Positions 54,231 through 63,028 of a DNA stretch of 64,000 nucleotides are shown piece by piece. The notes beneath the pieces were generated by a model. The model made no database searches. It was not told the DNA's origin and worked only from the letters and a program-made list of their open reading frames with translations. The translations under genes and the position numbers were made by a program. Numbering within the stretch: position 1 is the stretch's first letter; the number at the start of each line of letters is the position of its first letter. The stretch covers positions 1-64,000 of the forward strand of contig CAWDTM010000005.1 of NCBI GenBank assembly GCA_963805305.1, in the 5' to 3' direction. This DNA comes from CAVXEH01 sp963805305. Lineage in GTDB: Bacteria; Chloroflexota; Limnocylindria; QHBO01.

Positions 54231-55556
54231 TCACCGGCGGCCGCCACGTCGGCGCGTATAGGCGTCGAACGCCACCGCGAGGATGAGCACGATGCCGGCT
54301 GCCACGTTCTGCCCGGGCGAGTTCACGCCAAGGAAGCTCAGGCCGTACTTGAGCGAGGCCATCACGAAGGCTCCCAGCACCGCACCGGGAATGGTGCCGA
54401 TGCCGCCGGCGAACGAGGTCCCGCCCACGACCGCGGCGGCAATCACGTACAGCTCGTAGCTCACGCCGATGTCGAGCGTTGCGCCGTTCAGGCGCGCGGA
54501 GGCCACCGCCGCCGACAGCGCGCACAGGACGCCCATGAGGATGAAGGTCTTCATGATCGTCCAGCGGGTGTTGATGCCGGCCAGCTCGGCGGCGTCCGGG
54601 TTGCCCCCGTAGGCGTAGACGTACCGGCCGAAGCTCCGCCGGTTGGCCATCCAGGCCATGACCAGGGCCACGCCGATGAGGAGCATGATCGGGATCGGGA
54701 AGCCGGCCGAGAGCTTCAGGCCGCCCGGTGGTTCGGTGATCCCATGATCCACGGCGTACTGATGGGCGAGGCCCGCCGGCCAGTAGTTGCCGTTGGCGAA
54801 GAAGGTCAGGCCCATGATCGCCGCGCAGGCGAGCACCGCGAGCGTGACGGTCGCCCACATGGGGCGAACGGGGAACCCGAACCGTCGGCGCTGGCGGCGC
54901 CGGTTCGCGAGCAGGGCAACGACGGCGATGCAGCCGATGATCCCGGCGGCCCAGGTCAGCGTGCCGCCAATGGATCCCTCGGACCCACCGTTGAGGAGCT
55001 GGAAGGTCGGGTCGAGCCCCGTCACGGCCGCGCCGCTGGAGAGGTACCAGACGGCCCCCCGGATGGAGAGCAGGCCGCCAAGGGTCACGACGAAGGACGG
55101 GACACCAACGTAGGCGATGATGAATCCCTGGACCGCGCCGAAGCCGGCGCCGATGCCGATCCCGATGCCCAGGGCAATGAGCCAGCGGAAGGGGAAGTCG
55201 GGACCCATCCCCAGGACGTTGGGCAGCCAGTCGGTCATCAGCAGCGCGTAGCTCATCGCGACGAAGCCCGTCAGCGACCCGACCGACAGGTCGATGTTGC
55301 GAGACACGATGACCAGGACCATCCCGGTGGCGATGATGGCCACGCTCGTGGCCTGGATCGCCAGGGTGACCATGTTGTTCGGGATGAAGAACTTGCCGTC
55401 GCTCAGGATGTTGAAGCCCAGCAGGATGATCGCGAGCGCGACGAGCATGCCGAAGACACGGAGATCGATCTCCGTCTGGGCGACGAGTCGACGCAGGACC
55501 GGCGTCAGGGTGCGCAGGCCGCTGGGAGCAGGTGCCGTACCGGCGGCGTTCGTCAC
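54231..55556 (-). CDS. xylH: Sugar ABC transporter permease (XylH/RbsC type)
   Basis: 441 residues, about ten to twelve helices. Signatures of the CUT2 permeases: ISRNIDLSVGS-like VSRNIDLSVGSLTGF, PSFVVTLGGLLSIRGAVWYL, AYGGNPDAAELAGIN and AAAVVGGTSFAGGIGTIPGA. It is longer than RbsC owing to a central insert, as in XylH. Upstream is a large hairpin that separates it from the binding protein gene; downstream the ATPase gene begins 20 nt later. Confidence 0.92.
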   Translation of the reverse strand: MTNAAGTAPAPSGLRTLTPVLRRLVAQTEIDLRVFGMLVALAIILLGFNILSDGKFFIPNNMVTLAIQATSVAIIATGMVLVIVSRNIDLSVGSLTGFVAMSYALLMTDWLPNVLGMGPDFPFRWLIALGIGIGIGAGFGAVQGFIIAYVGVPSFVVTLGGLLSIRGAVWYLSSGAAVTGLDPTFQLLNGGSEGSIGGTLTWAAGIIGCIAVVALLANRRRQRRRFGFPVRPMWATVTLAVLACAAIMGLTFFANGNYWPAGLAHQYAVDHGITEPPGGLKLSAGFPIPIMLLIGVALVMAWMANRRSFGRYVYAYGGNPDAAELAGINTRWTIMKTFILMGVLCALSAAVASARLNGATLDIGVSYELYVIAAAVVGGTSFAGGIGTIPGAVLGAFVMASLKYGLSFLGVNSPGQNVAAGIVLILAVAFDAYTRRRGGRR

Positions 55557-55585
55557 GACAGCTCTCCTCCTGCAGAAGATGGGGC

Positions 55586-55617
55586 CCTGCGCCCCCGGAC
55601 GGGTCCGGGGGCGCAGG
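55586..55617 (-). terminator. Attenuator hairpin between binding protein and permease genes
   Basis: CCTGCGCCCCCGGAC (55586-55600) and GTCCGGGGGCGCAGG (55603-55617) form a stem of about 14 bp. There is no T-run, and the hairpin stands just before the permease ribosome site. This is the usual means of making more binding protein than membrane components. Confidence 0.7.
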
Positions 55618-55650
55618 CCGGGTTCAGGTCAGGCGCTCAGCCAGCGACGA

Positions 55651-56802
55651 TTACAGGCCGCAGGCCTTGCCACCTGGATCCGAAGCGGTGACACCGGCGC
55701 AGATGTCGTCCTTGGTCACCCACCACCCGGCCGACATGACATCGCCGAGATTGTCAGCGGTGATCGGGGTCGGCTGAAGGATGAAGGACTTCACCGTGTT
55801 CTTCCCGGGGGTCGTGAAGTCGGTTGGGCTGTTGCCTGCGGTCGGCGCGACCGAGGCTCCGATGTTGATCGAGAGGTCGGCCATCGCCTTGCCGGCGCAC
55901 AGACCGAGGGCCGCCTGGCCCGCAGCCTTGCCGAGCTCGTTGGCGTTCTTCCAGACGTCCACGTACTGCTTGCCCAGCGCGACGTTGTTCAGGTTGGCCT
56001 TGTCGCCGTCCTGGCCGCTCAGGGGCGGGAATCCGTAGCTCTTGGACGTGAGCGCACCCACGACGCCAAGGGCCGTGCTGTCGTTCTCGGCAAGGATGGC
56101 GTCGATCTTGTTTCCGTCCGCCTTTGCCTTGTCGATGATGGCTTCCATGTTCGACTGCGCCGTCTCCGTCGCCCAGGCGTCGGTGAACGTGCCGTCAGGT
56201 CCGTTGAGGATCTTGATGTCGCCGGACGCGACCTTGTCCTTCAGGCCCGCGTTGTCCCAGCCCTGGGGCAGGAACGTGGACGCGTTCGGGTCGCCCGGAT
56301 CACCCTTGATCAGGACGTAGTTGCCGGTCGGGACCTTGTCGATGACGGCCTTGGCCTCGGCCTCGCCCACCTTCACGTTGTCGAACGTGATGTACAGGAT
56401 GGACGGGTCCTCGATGAGGCGGTCATAGGCGATGATCGGAATGCCCGCGTTCTTGGCCTTCTCGACGGCGGGCAGGATGGCCTTGGTGTCCTGGGCAAGC
56501 AGGATCAGGACCTTGGCGCCCTTCGAGATGAGGGTGTCGACGTCGGTCAGCTGCTGCTCGTTGCTCAGGTTCGCGTCGGCGTCGATGTACTTGCCACCGG
56601 CGTCCTCGACGACCTTCTGGATGTTCGGCTTGTCAGCCGCCGCCCAGCGTGGCTGCTGGAAGTTGTTCCAGGAGACGGCGACGACGCAGTCGCTGCCGAC
56701 GGACGCCCCGGCAGTTCCGCTCGCGCCGCCGTTGTTGGAGCTGCAGGCCGTGAGCGCGATCAGCACGCTCCCGAGCACTGCAGCCAGCCTTCGAATGTTC
56801 AT
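55651..56802 (-). CDS. xylF: Sugar-binding lipoprotein of the ABC importer (XylF-like)
   Basis: 383 residues from ATG 56800-56802 with GGAGAGG upstream. Signal peptide ending in LIALTACSSN (lipobox, Cys about 20). Periplasmic-binding-protein fold type 1: DVDTLISKGAKVLILLAQDT, IPIIAYDRLIEDPSILYITF, NYVLIKGDPGDPNAS and ILAENDSTALGVVGAL match XylF. A perfect -35 TTGACA lies upstream on this strand (56,876-56,881) but no good -10 follows at 16-18 nt, so an activator may be needed. Confidence 0.9.
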   Translation of the reverse strand: MNIRRLAAVLGSVLIALTACSSNNGGASGTAGASVGSDCVVAVSWNNFQQPRWAAADKPNIQKVVEDAGGKYIDADANLSNEQQLTDVDTLISKGAKVLILLAQDTKAILPAVEKAKNAGIPIIAYDRLIEDPSILYITFDNVKVGEAEAKAVIDKVPTGNYVLIKGDPGDPNASTFLPQGWDNAGLKDKVASGDIKILNGPDGTFTDAWATETAQSNMEAIIDKAKADGNKIDAILAENDSTALGVVGALTSKSYGFPPLSGQDGDKANLNNVALGKQYVDVWKNANELGKAAGQAALGLCAGKAMADLSINIGASVAPTAGNSPTDFTTPGKNTVKSFILQPTPITADNLGDVMSAGWWVTKDDICAGVTASDPGGKACGL

Positions 56803-56948
56803 GCTCTGGACCTCTCCTCCGATGGTGTCGAATACAGCGCGGTTCCGATGGTGAGCCACGGGTAGGCTACATGCTTGTCAATCGGCCCTTCCCCCTTCTC
56901 CCGCACGGCCCATCCGTGGACGATGCCTCCTTCCCACTGCCGCCCCCT

Positions 56949-58184
56949 TCACGCCGTCGCGACCCGGGTCGGGCTCTCGTGCTGTGCGAACCAGGCCGCC
57001 GGGTCCCTGAGCAGCGGCTCGAACCCGAGCTCGGCGGCGCCGAGCAGCGGAGCATCGCTGCCGAGTGCTGCGGGCACCACTTCGAGGTGCTCGCGGAGTG
57101 CGCCCAGGACTCGACGATCGAGCTCCTGGTTCATGGTGCGCGCCACGAACGGGTGGATGCGGCCGAACAGGCCGCCGAGCACCACGAGCCGTGGGTTGAA
57201 GATGTTGACGAGGCCCGCCAGCCCGATCCCGAGCCAGCGACCGACCTCTGCGAGCGCGGCGAGGTCACGTGTCGACCCGTCCTGCGCCGCTGCGACCACG
57301 GCGTCGATGGCGGGCCGGCCGCCGTCCGTCGACCGCCCTGCGCGGGTCAGGAGGGCGCGCTCGCCGATCTCGGTCTCCCAGCAGCCAATGGAGCCACAGC
57401 GACACGCGGTTCCATTCACGTTCACCGGCAGGTGTCCCACCTCGCCCGCGTAGCCCTGCGCACCGTCGAGCGGCTGGCCGCCGACGATGATGCCGCCTCC
57501 GACCCCCACCTCGCCCGAGAGGAAGACGACGTCGTCCACCCCGACCGCCGCGCCGCGCCGATGCTCGGCGAGCGCCCCGAGGTCCGCCTCGTTGGCGACC
57601 GCCACGCCCACGCTCACGCCCAGGGACTCGGAGAGCGCGGTCGCCAGCGGCACGTCGCGCCATGCCAGGTTGGGCGCCTGCCTCACCAGGCCGTCGGTGC
57701 GCCGGACGAGCCCGACGACCCCGGCGCTGACCGCGAGGAGCACGTCCCTGTCGCGGACGCGCGCGAGGACCGGAGCGGCGAGCGCGGTGAGGTCTCGCAG
57801 GATCTGGTCCGGCGAGAGGTGCTGTCGCTGCCGGTCCACGCGCCGGCGCTCGAGGACCTCCCCGCCGAAGCCCACGAGGGCGACGGCAAGCGAGTCGACG
57901 GCAATCTCCAGCGCGAGGACGACCGCACGCTCCGCATTGGGCTGCACCAGGGGTGAGGGTCGCCCGGGGATGCCCAGCGAGACACTCCGCTCCTCGGTCG
58001 CGAGCTCCGCGGCGACGAACTCGCCGATGAGCCCGCGAATGGCGCTGCGCGTGAGCCCGGTGCGAGCGACGAGCTCCGAGCGGGAGAGCGGGCCGCGCAG
58101 GTGCAGCTGCGTCGCGATGGCGCTGAGGTTCGCGCGGCGAACGGTCTCGCTGCGCTGGCCGATCGCATGCCGACTCGAGATCAC
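56949..58184 (-). CDS. ROK-family transcriptional regulator (XylR/NagC type)
   Basis: 411 residues from GTG 58182-58184. N-terminal HTH (LSAIATQLHLRGPLSRSELV then ARTGLTRSAIRGLIGEFVAA), then the ROK sugar-kinase-like domain: VGVGGGIIVGGQPLDGAQGY, GEVGHLPVN, and the zinc motif CRCGSIGCWE. An upstream in-frame start at 58,244 would place the operator inside the coding region, so the shorter form is preferred. The TTTG-N13-CAAA site starts 6 nt upstream of this GTG. The gene is followed by the importer operon, so its inducer is probably xylose or a related sugar. Confidence 0.9.
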   Translation of the reverse strand: MISSRHAIGQRSETVRRANLSAIATQLHLRGPLSRSELVARTGLTRSAIRGLIGEFVAAELATEERSVSLGIPGRPSPLVQPNAERAVVLALEIAVDSLAVALVGFGGEVLERRRVDRQRQHLSPDQILRDLTALAAPVLARVRDRDVLLAVSAGVVGLVRRTDGLVRQAPNLAWRDVPLATALSESLGVSVGVAVANEADLGALAEHRRGAAVGVDDVVFLSGEVGVGGGIIVGGQPLDGAQGYAGEVGHLPVNVNGTACRCGSIGCWETEIGERALLTRAGRSTDGGRPAIDAVVAAAQDGSTRDLAALAEVGRWLGIGLAGLVNIFNPRLVVLGGLFGRIHPFVARTMNQELDRRVLGALREHLEVVPAALGSDAPLLGAAELGFEPLLRDPAAWFAQHESPTRVATA

Positions 58185-58190
58185 CGGCGT

Positions 58191-58226
58191 TTTGTGATCC
58201 TCTTTCTCAAATGGTTGTCGTAGACT
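58191..58226 (+). promoter_or_regulatory. Promoter of the SDR operon with ROK-type operator TTTG-N13-CAAA
   Basis: TTTG (58191-58194) and CAAA (58208-58211) flank 13 nt; TAGACT (58221-58226) is the -10, 30 bp from the operator start. The layout is identical to the xylA promoter. The same site is just upstream of the divergent ROK gene start, so it can also repress that gene. Confidence 0.6.
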
Positions 58227-58245
58227 CGTACATCGCGCCGTCATG

Positions 58246-58251
58246 TGTCAA
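58246..58251 (-). promoter_or_regulatory. -35 box of the ROK regulator gene
   Basis: A perfect TTGACA on the minus strand. The best -10 candidate, TACGAG, lies 15 nt further on. The ROK operator lies downstream of the expected transcription start, which fits autorepression by blocking elongation. Confidence 0.35.
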
Positions 58252-58268
58252 GAGACGAGGAGCATCGG

Positions 58269-58976
58269 ATGGAACGCCTCGATGGCAAAGTCGCCCTCAT
58301 CACCGGCGCCAGCCGGGGGATCGGAGCCGCGATCGCCCGCTCGCTGGCCGCCAACGGCGTGCTCCTGGGCCTAGCGTCGCGAAGCGGCGACGACCTCGGC
58401 ATGCCAGGGGTCGTGGCCCTGCCGGCAGACGTTCGCGACCCTGATGCCATGGCCGCGATCGCCACGGCCACCGCGGAGCGGTTCGGACATCTCGACATCC
58501 TCGTGGTGAACGCCGGGGTGGGAGCCTACGGGCCGTTCCTGGAGCTCTCCCAAGAGCACCTCGACGAGATGATCGACGTCAACGTGAAGGGCGCCATCTA
58601 CACGGTGCGCGCCGCGCTTCCGCACCTCCTCCGCAGCGAGGCAGCCGACATCGTCACCATCGCGAGCGAGGCCGGCCGGCGCGGACTCCCGAACGAGGCC
58701 GTCTACTGCGCATCGAAGTTTGCCCAGGTCGGGCTGACGTCCGCCCTGGATCACGAGCTGCGCGAGCCCGGCGTGCGCTGCACCAGCATCTGCCCGGGCG
58801 GCGTCGCCACCGACTTCGCCATGGGACGCGGTCGCACGCCGGAGATGCCGCAGCTCGCGGGGATGATGCGCCCGGAGGACGTGGCGGAGGCCGTGATCTT
58901 CGCCCTCACCAGGCCGCGAAGCCATCGGATCCTGGAGGTCGCCTTCCGCCCGGTCAGCGAGACCTCGTGGGGCTGA
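58269..58976 (+). CDS. Short-chain dehydrogenase/reductase
   Basis: 235 residues from ATG 58269 with GAGGAG upstream. Classical SDR: cofactor motif TGASRGIGAA (about 12-21), VNAG, catalytic Ser in IVTIASEAGRRG and the Y-x-x-x-K motif YCASK, then PGGVATDF. Because of its promoter it is probably co-regulated with xylAB. It is followed by a Gfo/Idh-type enzyme after 7 nt. A sugar or polyol substrate is likely, but unproven. Confidence 0.88.
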   Translation: MERLDGKVALITGASRGIGAAIARSLAANGVLLGLASRSGDDLGMPGVVALPADVRDPDAMAAIATATAERFGHLDILVVNAGVGAYGPFLELSQEHLDEMIDVNVKGAIYTVRAALPHLLRSEAADIVTIASEAGRRGLPNEAVYCASKFAQVGLTSALDHELREPGVRCTSICPGGVATDFAMGRGRTPEMPQLAGMMRPEDVAEAVIFALTRPRSHRILEVAFRPVSETSWG

Positions 58977-58983
58977 GCGCACG

Positions 58984-59976
58984 ATGAGCGCGCTTCGCTG
59001 GGGGGTCCTCTCGACCGCGGACATCGCGCGGACCAAGGTGATCCCCGGCATGCGTCGCGCTGCCCGCACCGAGGTGGCGGCGATCGCCTCGCGGGACGGC
59101 GATCGCGCCCGGCAGGTGGCTGCGGAGCTGTCGATCCCCACCGCGCACGACTCGTACGAGGCCCTGCTGGCGGACCCCGCGGTCGACGCGGTCTACGTCC
59201 CGCTGCCCAACCACCTGCATGCCGATTGGACCCTCCGAGCCGCGCGTGCGGGCAAGCACGTGCTCTGCGAGAAGCCGCTGGCCATGACCAGCGCCGACGC
59301 GCGCCGCATGATCGATGGGTGCCGCGCGGCCGGCGTGCAGCTCATGGAGGCGTTCATGTACCGGCACCACCCGTCGTGGGTGGCCGTGCGCGACCTGGTG
59401 GCCAGCGGCAGGATCGGCCGCCTGACCGCCGTCCAGAGCTGGTTCTCCTACTACAACGACGATCCGACCAACATCCGCAACATCCGCGAGGCAGGCGGAG
59501 GGGCGCTGTACGACGTCGGCTGCTACTGCGTCAACCTGTCACGCATGCTCTTCGGATCGGAGCCCGCGCGGGTGCAGGGCGCCATCAGGCGTGACCCGAC
59601 CGACGGCACGGACGTCCTGACCAGTGGCCTGCTCGAGTTCGACGAGGGCGTGGCGACCTTCACCTGCTCCACGCGGGCAGAGGACGACCAGCGAGTGCAC
59701 ATCTACGGGACGCAGGGTCGGATCAGCCTCGGGATCCCGTTCAACATCCCGCCGGACCGCCCTACGGAGGTGTTCGTCACCGCGGGCGGCGACCCGCCGG
59801 TAGCGCCCGACACCGAGGTCCTGACCTTCGCGGCCGCCGATCCCTATGCGGTCGAGTTCGAGCGTTTCGCCGAGGTTGCGCTGGATGGCGCGCCGCCGCC
59901 GGTCCCGCCCGACGACGCGGTCGCGAACCTGCAGGTCATCGAGCGACTCTTTGCCGCGGCCGAGCCCGGCACGTAG
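58984..59976 (+). CDS. Gfo/Idh/MocA-family oxidoreductase, possibly sugar dehydrogenase
   Basis: 330 residues. N-terminal Rossmann fold (WGVLSTADIARTKVIPGM, about 6-23), DAVYVPLPNHLHADW, the catalytic-lysine motif LCEKPLAM, and LMEAFMYRHHPSWVAVRDLV. The C-terminal domain contains GGGALYDVGCYCVNLSRML. Its pattern (LMEAFMYR-HP) resembles D-xylose 1-dehydrogenases and trans-dihydrodiol dehydrogenases of this family. With the epimerase downstream it may oxidise an aldose at C1. Confidence 0.88.
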   Translation: MSALRWGVLSTADIARTKVIPGMRRAARTEVAAIASRDGDRARQVAAELSIPTAHDSYEALLADPAVDAVYVPLPNHLHADWTLRAARAGKHVLCEKPLAMTSADARRMIDGCRAAGVQLMEAFMYRHHPSWVAVRDLVASGRIGRLTAVQSWFSYYNDDPTNIRNIREAGGGALYDVGCYCVNLSRMLFGSEPARVQGAIRRDPTDGTDVLTSGLLEFDEGVATFTCSTRAEDDQRVHIYGTQGRISLGIPFNIPPDRPTEVFVTAGGDPPVAPDTEVLTFAAADPYAVEFERFAEVALDGAPPPVPPDDAVANLQVIERLFAAAEPGT

Positions 59977-59999
59977 CGGCGAGATGCCGTCGGGGACGG

Positions 60000-61724
60000 A
60001 TGGCTGACCGTATCCGCGCCGATGGCACCGCCGGCGCGCCCGGCGAGGGCGGCCGGCGAGGACGGCCCTCATGGCGAGTGCTGTCGATCATCGGGTTCCT
60101 GCTGGTCGGCATGCTGGCGACCCTGTTCTGGTGGCCGGGCCTGCTCCGCACGGCCCGGGCGGGTGCCGCCGATCCCCCGCACTTCGTCGAGGAGGCCGCA
60201 GCCGCTGGCATCGAGCACCGCTACGCCGGGGGCTTCAATTTCTTCGTGGGCGGCGGGGTCGCCGCGTTCGACTGCAACGGTGATGGCCGCCAGGACCTCT
60301 ACCTTGCGGGGGGCGAGGACACGGCGGCCCTCTATCGGAACGACAGCCCGGTGGGCGGCGCCCTGAAGTTCACGGTCCTCCCGGACCCCGCCACCGACCT
60401 GCGCGAGGTTACCGGCGCCTACCCGCTGGACATCGACGGTGACGGCATCATCGACCTCGTGGTGCTGCGACTGGGCGAGAACGTGCTCCTGCGAGGCCTG
60501 GGTGCCTGCCGGTTCGAGCGCGCCAACGAGGCGTGGGGCTTCGACGGCGGAGGATCGTGGTCGGCCGCGTTCAGCGCAACCTGGGAAGGCCCCTCGATGC
60601 TGCCCACCCTGGCGGTGGGGAATTACCTGACCCTGGCAGCGGACGGCACGACCGCTCTTCCCTGCGCCCCGTCCGAGCTCGTCCGCCCCGACCCGAGCGG
60701 CACGCGGTACGCCGCGCCCAGCCCGCTCTCGCCCAGCTTCTGCCCGCTCTCGATGCTCTTCAGCGACTGGGACCGATCCGGCCGACGTGATCTGCGGGTC
60801 TCGAACGACCGCCACTACTACGGCGAGGGGAGCGGCGGCGAGGAACAGCTGTGGCGCATGGAGCCCGGCCAGGCGCCGCGCCTGTACACCCGGGCGGACG
60901 GCTGGCAGACCGTCCAGGTCTGGGGAATGGGTATCGCCAGCTACGACCTCAACGGGGACGGCTACCCGGAGATCTACCTCACCAGCCAGGGCGACAACAA
61001 GCTGCAGGCGCTGGCGAACGGCCCATCGCGGCCCGACTACACCGACATCGCGCTCAGCCGGGGCGTCACGGCGACCCGTCCGTACACCGGCGACACGAGC
61101 CTGCCCAGCACTGCGTGGCACGACGAGTTCGCCGACGTGAACAACGACGGCCGCGCCGACCTCTTCGTCTCGAAGGGCAACGTCAACGCCATGCTCGACT
61201 TCGCCGGCCGCGATCCGAGCGACCTGATGATCCAGCAGCCGGATGGCACCTTCGTCGAGCAGGGCCAGGCGGCCGGGATCGTGAGCTTCGACCAGGCCCG
61301 GGGGGCGGCGCTCGCCGACTTCAACCTGGACGGGATGCTCGACCTGGTCGTCGTCAACCGCAACGAGAATGTGAAGCTGTGGCGCAACGTCGGCTGGGGC
61401 ACGGCATCCCAGGCGGCGCCCATGGGCAACTGGATCGCCCTGCGGTTGCAGGAGCCCGCCCCGAACACCGATGCGGTCGGCGCCTGGATCACCGTCACGG
61501 CCGTTGACAGCAGGGCGGACCGCGAGGTGACCGTGGGCGGCGGCCACGTCAGCGGCGAGGACGGCTGGATCCACTTCGGGATCGGTGCCGCGACCGGGGC
61601 GCAGGTGAGCGTCACCTGGCCGGACGGCACCGTCGGCCCGCCCATGAGCGTGGCTGCCAACGGGTTCGCGATCGTGCGGCGCGGGGCCACGACGGCCCAG
61701 CCGTGGACACCCGTCGCACCATGA
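60000..61724 (+). CDS. FG-GAP/VCBS repeat protein with ASPIC/UnbV C-terminal domain (CRTAC1-like), membrane anchored
   Basis: 574 residues. Basic cytoplasmic tail, one membrane helix (about 28-48), then the secreted part. Calcium-loop repeats FDCNGDGRQDLYLAG, LDIDGDGIIDLVVL, YDLNGDGYPEIYL, VNNDGRADLFV and FNLDGMLDLVVV build an integrin-alpha-like beta-propeller. The C-terminal ~100 residues (NWIALRLQEPAPNTDAVGAW and VSVTWPDGTV) match the ASPIC/UnbV domain. Such proteins are extracellular and bind glycans or partners. Finding it inside a sugar-catabolic operon (24 nt after the dehydrogenase, ATGA overlap with the epimerase) is unusual. Confidence 0.87.
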   Translation: MADRIRADGTAGAPGEGGRRGRPSWRVLSIIGFLLVGMLATLFWWPGLLRTARAGAADPPHFVEEAAAAGIEHRYAGGFNFFVGGGVAAFDCNGDGRQDLYLAGGEDTAALYRNDSPVGGALKFTVLPDPATDLREVTGAYPLDIDGDGIIDLVVLRLGENVLLRGLGACRFERANEAWGFDGGGSWSAAFSATWEGPSMLPTLAVGNYLTLAADGTTALPCAPSELVRPDPSGTRYAAPSPLSPSFCPLSMLFSDWDRSGRRDLRVSNDRHYYGEGSGGEEQLWRMEPGQAPRLYTRADGWQTVQVWGMGIASYDLNGDGYPEIYLTSQGDNKLQALANGPSRPDYTDIALSRGVTATRPYTGDTSLPSTAWHDEFADVNNDGRADLFVSKGNVNAMLDFAGRDPSDLMIQQPDGTFVEQGQAAGIVSFDQARGAALADFNLDGMLDLVVVNRNENVKLWRNVGWGTASQAAPMGNWIALRLQEPAPNTDAVGAWITVTAVDSRADREVTVGGGHVSGEDGWIHFGIGAATGAQVSVTWPDGTVGPPMSVAANGFAIVRRGATTAQPWTPVAP

Positions 61725-62581
61725 GCATGGAGGTGGTCCGGCTCGGCGAGGGTGCCGTGCAGGTGGAGTTGCTGCCGGAGGTTGGCGCCCGCCTGCATCG
61801 GCTGCGGGCATATGGCCACGACCTGCTGCGGACCCCGGCGGCCCCCGAACTGCATGCCGGGGACCCGTTCTTCTGGGGCGCGTACGTCATGGCGCCGTGG
61901 TGCAACCGCATCGCCACCGACCCCGTGCAGGTCGCGTCGCGGCGGGTGGCGGTGCCCGCGAATTTCCCGGACGGTTCGGCGATCCACGGTCAGGTCTACG
62001 CCCGGCCGTGGACGCAGGCGGGCATCGGCTCGTATGCGATCTCCGCCGGAGGCGACGGGTGGCCATGGCCGTACGGGGTGCGGATGGACCTCTCGGTGGC
62101 CGATGCCGCGCTTCGGCTGGTGCTGACGGTGACGAACCGCTCGGACGGGCCGATGCCCGCCGGCGGTGGCCTCCATCCCTGGTTCCTGCGGCCCGTGGAG
62201 GTCGCGATCGACGCCGACCTGGTCTACCCCAGCAACACCGACAGCGCGCCGCACCCGGAGCTGGTGGACAGGCCCCTCGACCTGCGGCGGCTCGGAAACC
62301 TGGGACCAGAGATCGACGCTACCTGGACGCAGCTTCGCGAACCGGCGATTCGGCTCGCATGGGCGCACTCGGGCGTGTCCGCGACGATGCGCACCGGCGG
62401 GACGGCCTCCTGCGTGTGCGCGGCCGGCGGGGGATCGGTTGGCGCCATCGCCGTCGAGCCCCAGACGCACGCCCCCCAGGGGCTCCGACGGCTTCGGAAC
62501 GACGAGCCGGGCGGGCTGGCGCTCATCCCCCCCGGGGCGTCGCTCACGCTGGAGATGAACCTCACGTTCGCCCGTAGCTGA
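61721..62581 (+). CDS. Aldose 1-epimerase (mutarotase) family protein
   Basis: 286 residues. ATG 61721 overlaps the preceding stop (ATGA), preferred over GTG 61703. GARLHRLRAYGHDLLRTPA, FWGAYVMAPWCNRIA, IHGQVYARPW (catalytic His), GGGLHPWFLRP (second His) and the late Glu in AIAVEPQTHAP follow the galactose mutarotase fold. It interconverts sugar anomers, which would feed the isomerase or the C1 dehydrogenase. It closes the operon and converges with the aconitase X genes 31 nt away. Confidence 0.9.
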   Translation: MSMEVVRLGEGAVQVELLPEVGARLHRLRAYGHDLLRTPAAPELHAGDPFFWGAYVMAPWCNRIATDPVQVASRRVAVPANFPDGSAIHGQVYARPWTQAGIGSYAISAGGDGWPWPYGVRMDLSVADAALRLVLTVTNRSDGPMPAGGGLHPWFLRPVEVAIDADLVYPSNTDSAPHPELVDRPLDLRRLGNLGPEIDATWTQLREPAIRLAWAHSGVSATMRTGGTASCVCAAGGGSVGAIAVEPQTHAPQGLRRLRNDEPGGLALIPPGASLTLEMNLTFARS

Positions 62582-62611
62582 GCGGGCGGCATCGCGCCCA
62601 CGCTCCGGCGC

Positions 62612-63028
62612 TCACTCGACGAGCAGGCTGCCGTCCTCCTCGACCCGCATCCGCATGCCGCTGCGCAGGTTCTCCAGCCACCCCGGGTCGATCAGCACCA
62701 CGGGGGTCCGCGTGCCGTAGAGCTCCTCCGCCACCGCGGCGCCCACCGCCAGGATGAGATCCGGCTCTCCCAGGACGATGGCGGCGGGGGCGGTCTGGGC
62801 CCGAACCGACTCCGCCAGGACGGAGGCTGACGACGACGATCCCCGTGCCGCGGGCATGATCAGCATGGTGCCGGTAACCAGCTCGCCGTGCTGGGGGTGA
62901 CGCCGCTCCACGATGCGCCCCGTGGCCGGGTCCAGGCCGCCCCACAGGCTCAGCGGCTCCTCGAGGACCAGCATCCGCCCGGTGGCGGCGCCCGGCGCCA
63001 GCATCCGGCCCCGCAGTGCCATGCGCAT
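62612..63028 (-). CDS. Aconitase X swivel-domain subunit (AcnX small subunit, DUF126)
   Basis: 138 residues from ATG 63026-63028. LRGRMLAPGAATGRMLVLEE, WGGLDPATGRIVERRHPQHG and TMLIMPAARGSSSSASVLAE are the conserved AcnX swivel-domain stretches, with the Ser-rich loop that binds the substrate. It overlaps the stop of the large subunit by one base (TGATG), so the two are made together. Confidence 0.9.
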   Translation of the reverse strand: MRMALRGRMLAPGAATGRMLVLEEPLSLWGGLDPATGRIVERRHPQHGELVTGTMLIMPAARGSSSSASVLAESVRAQTAPAAIVLGEPDLILAVGAAVAEELYGTRTPVVLIDPGWLENLRSGMRMRVEEDGSLLVE

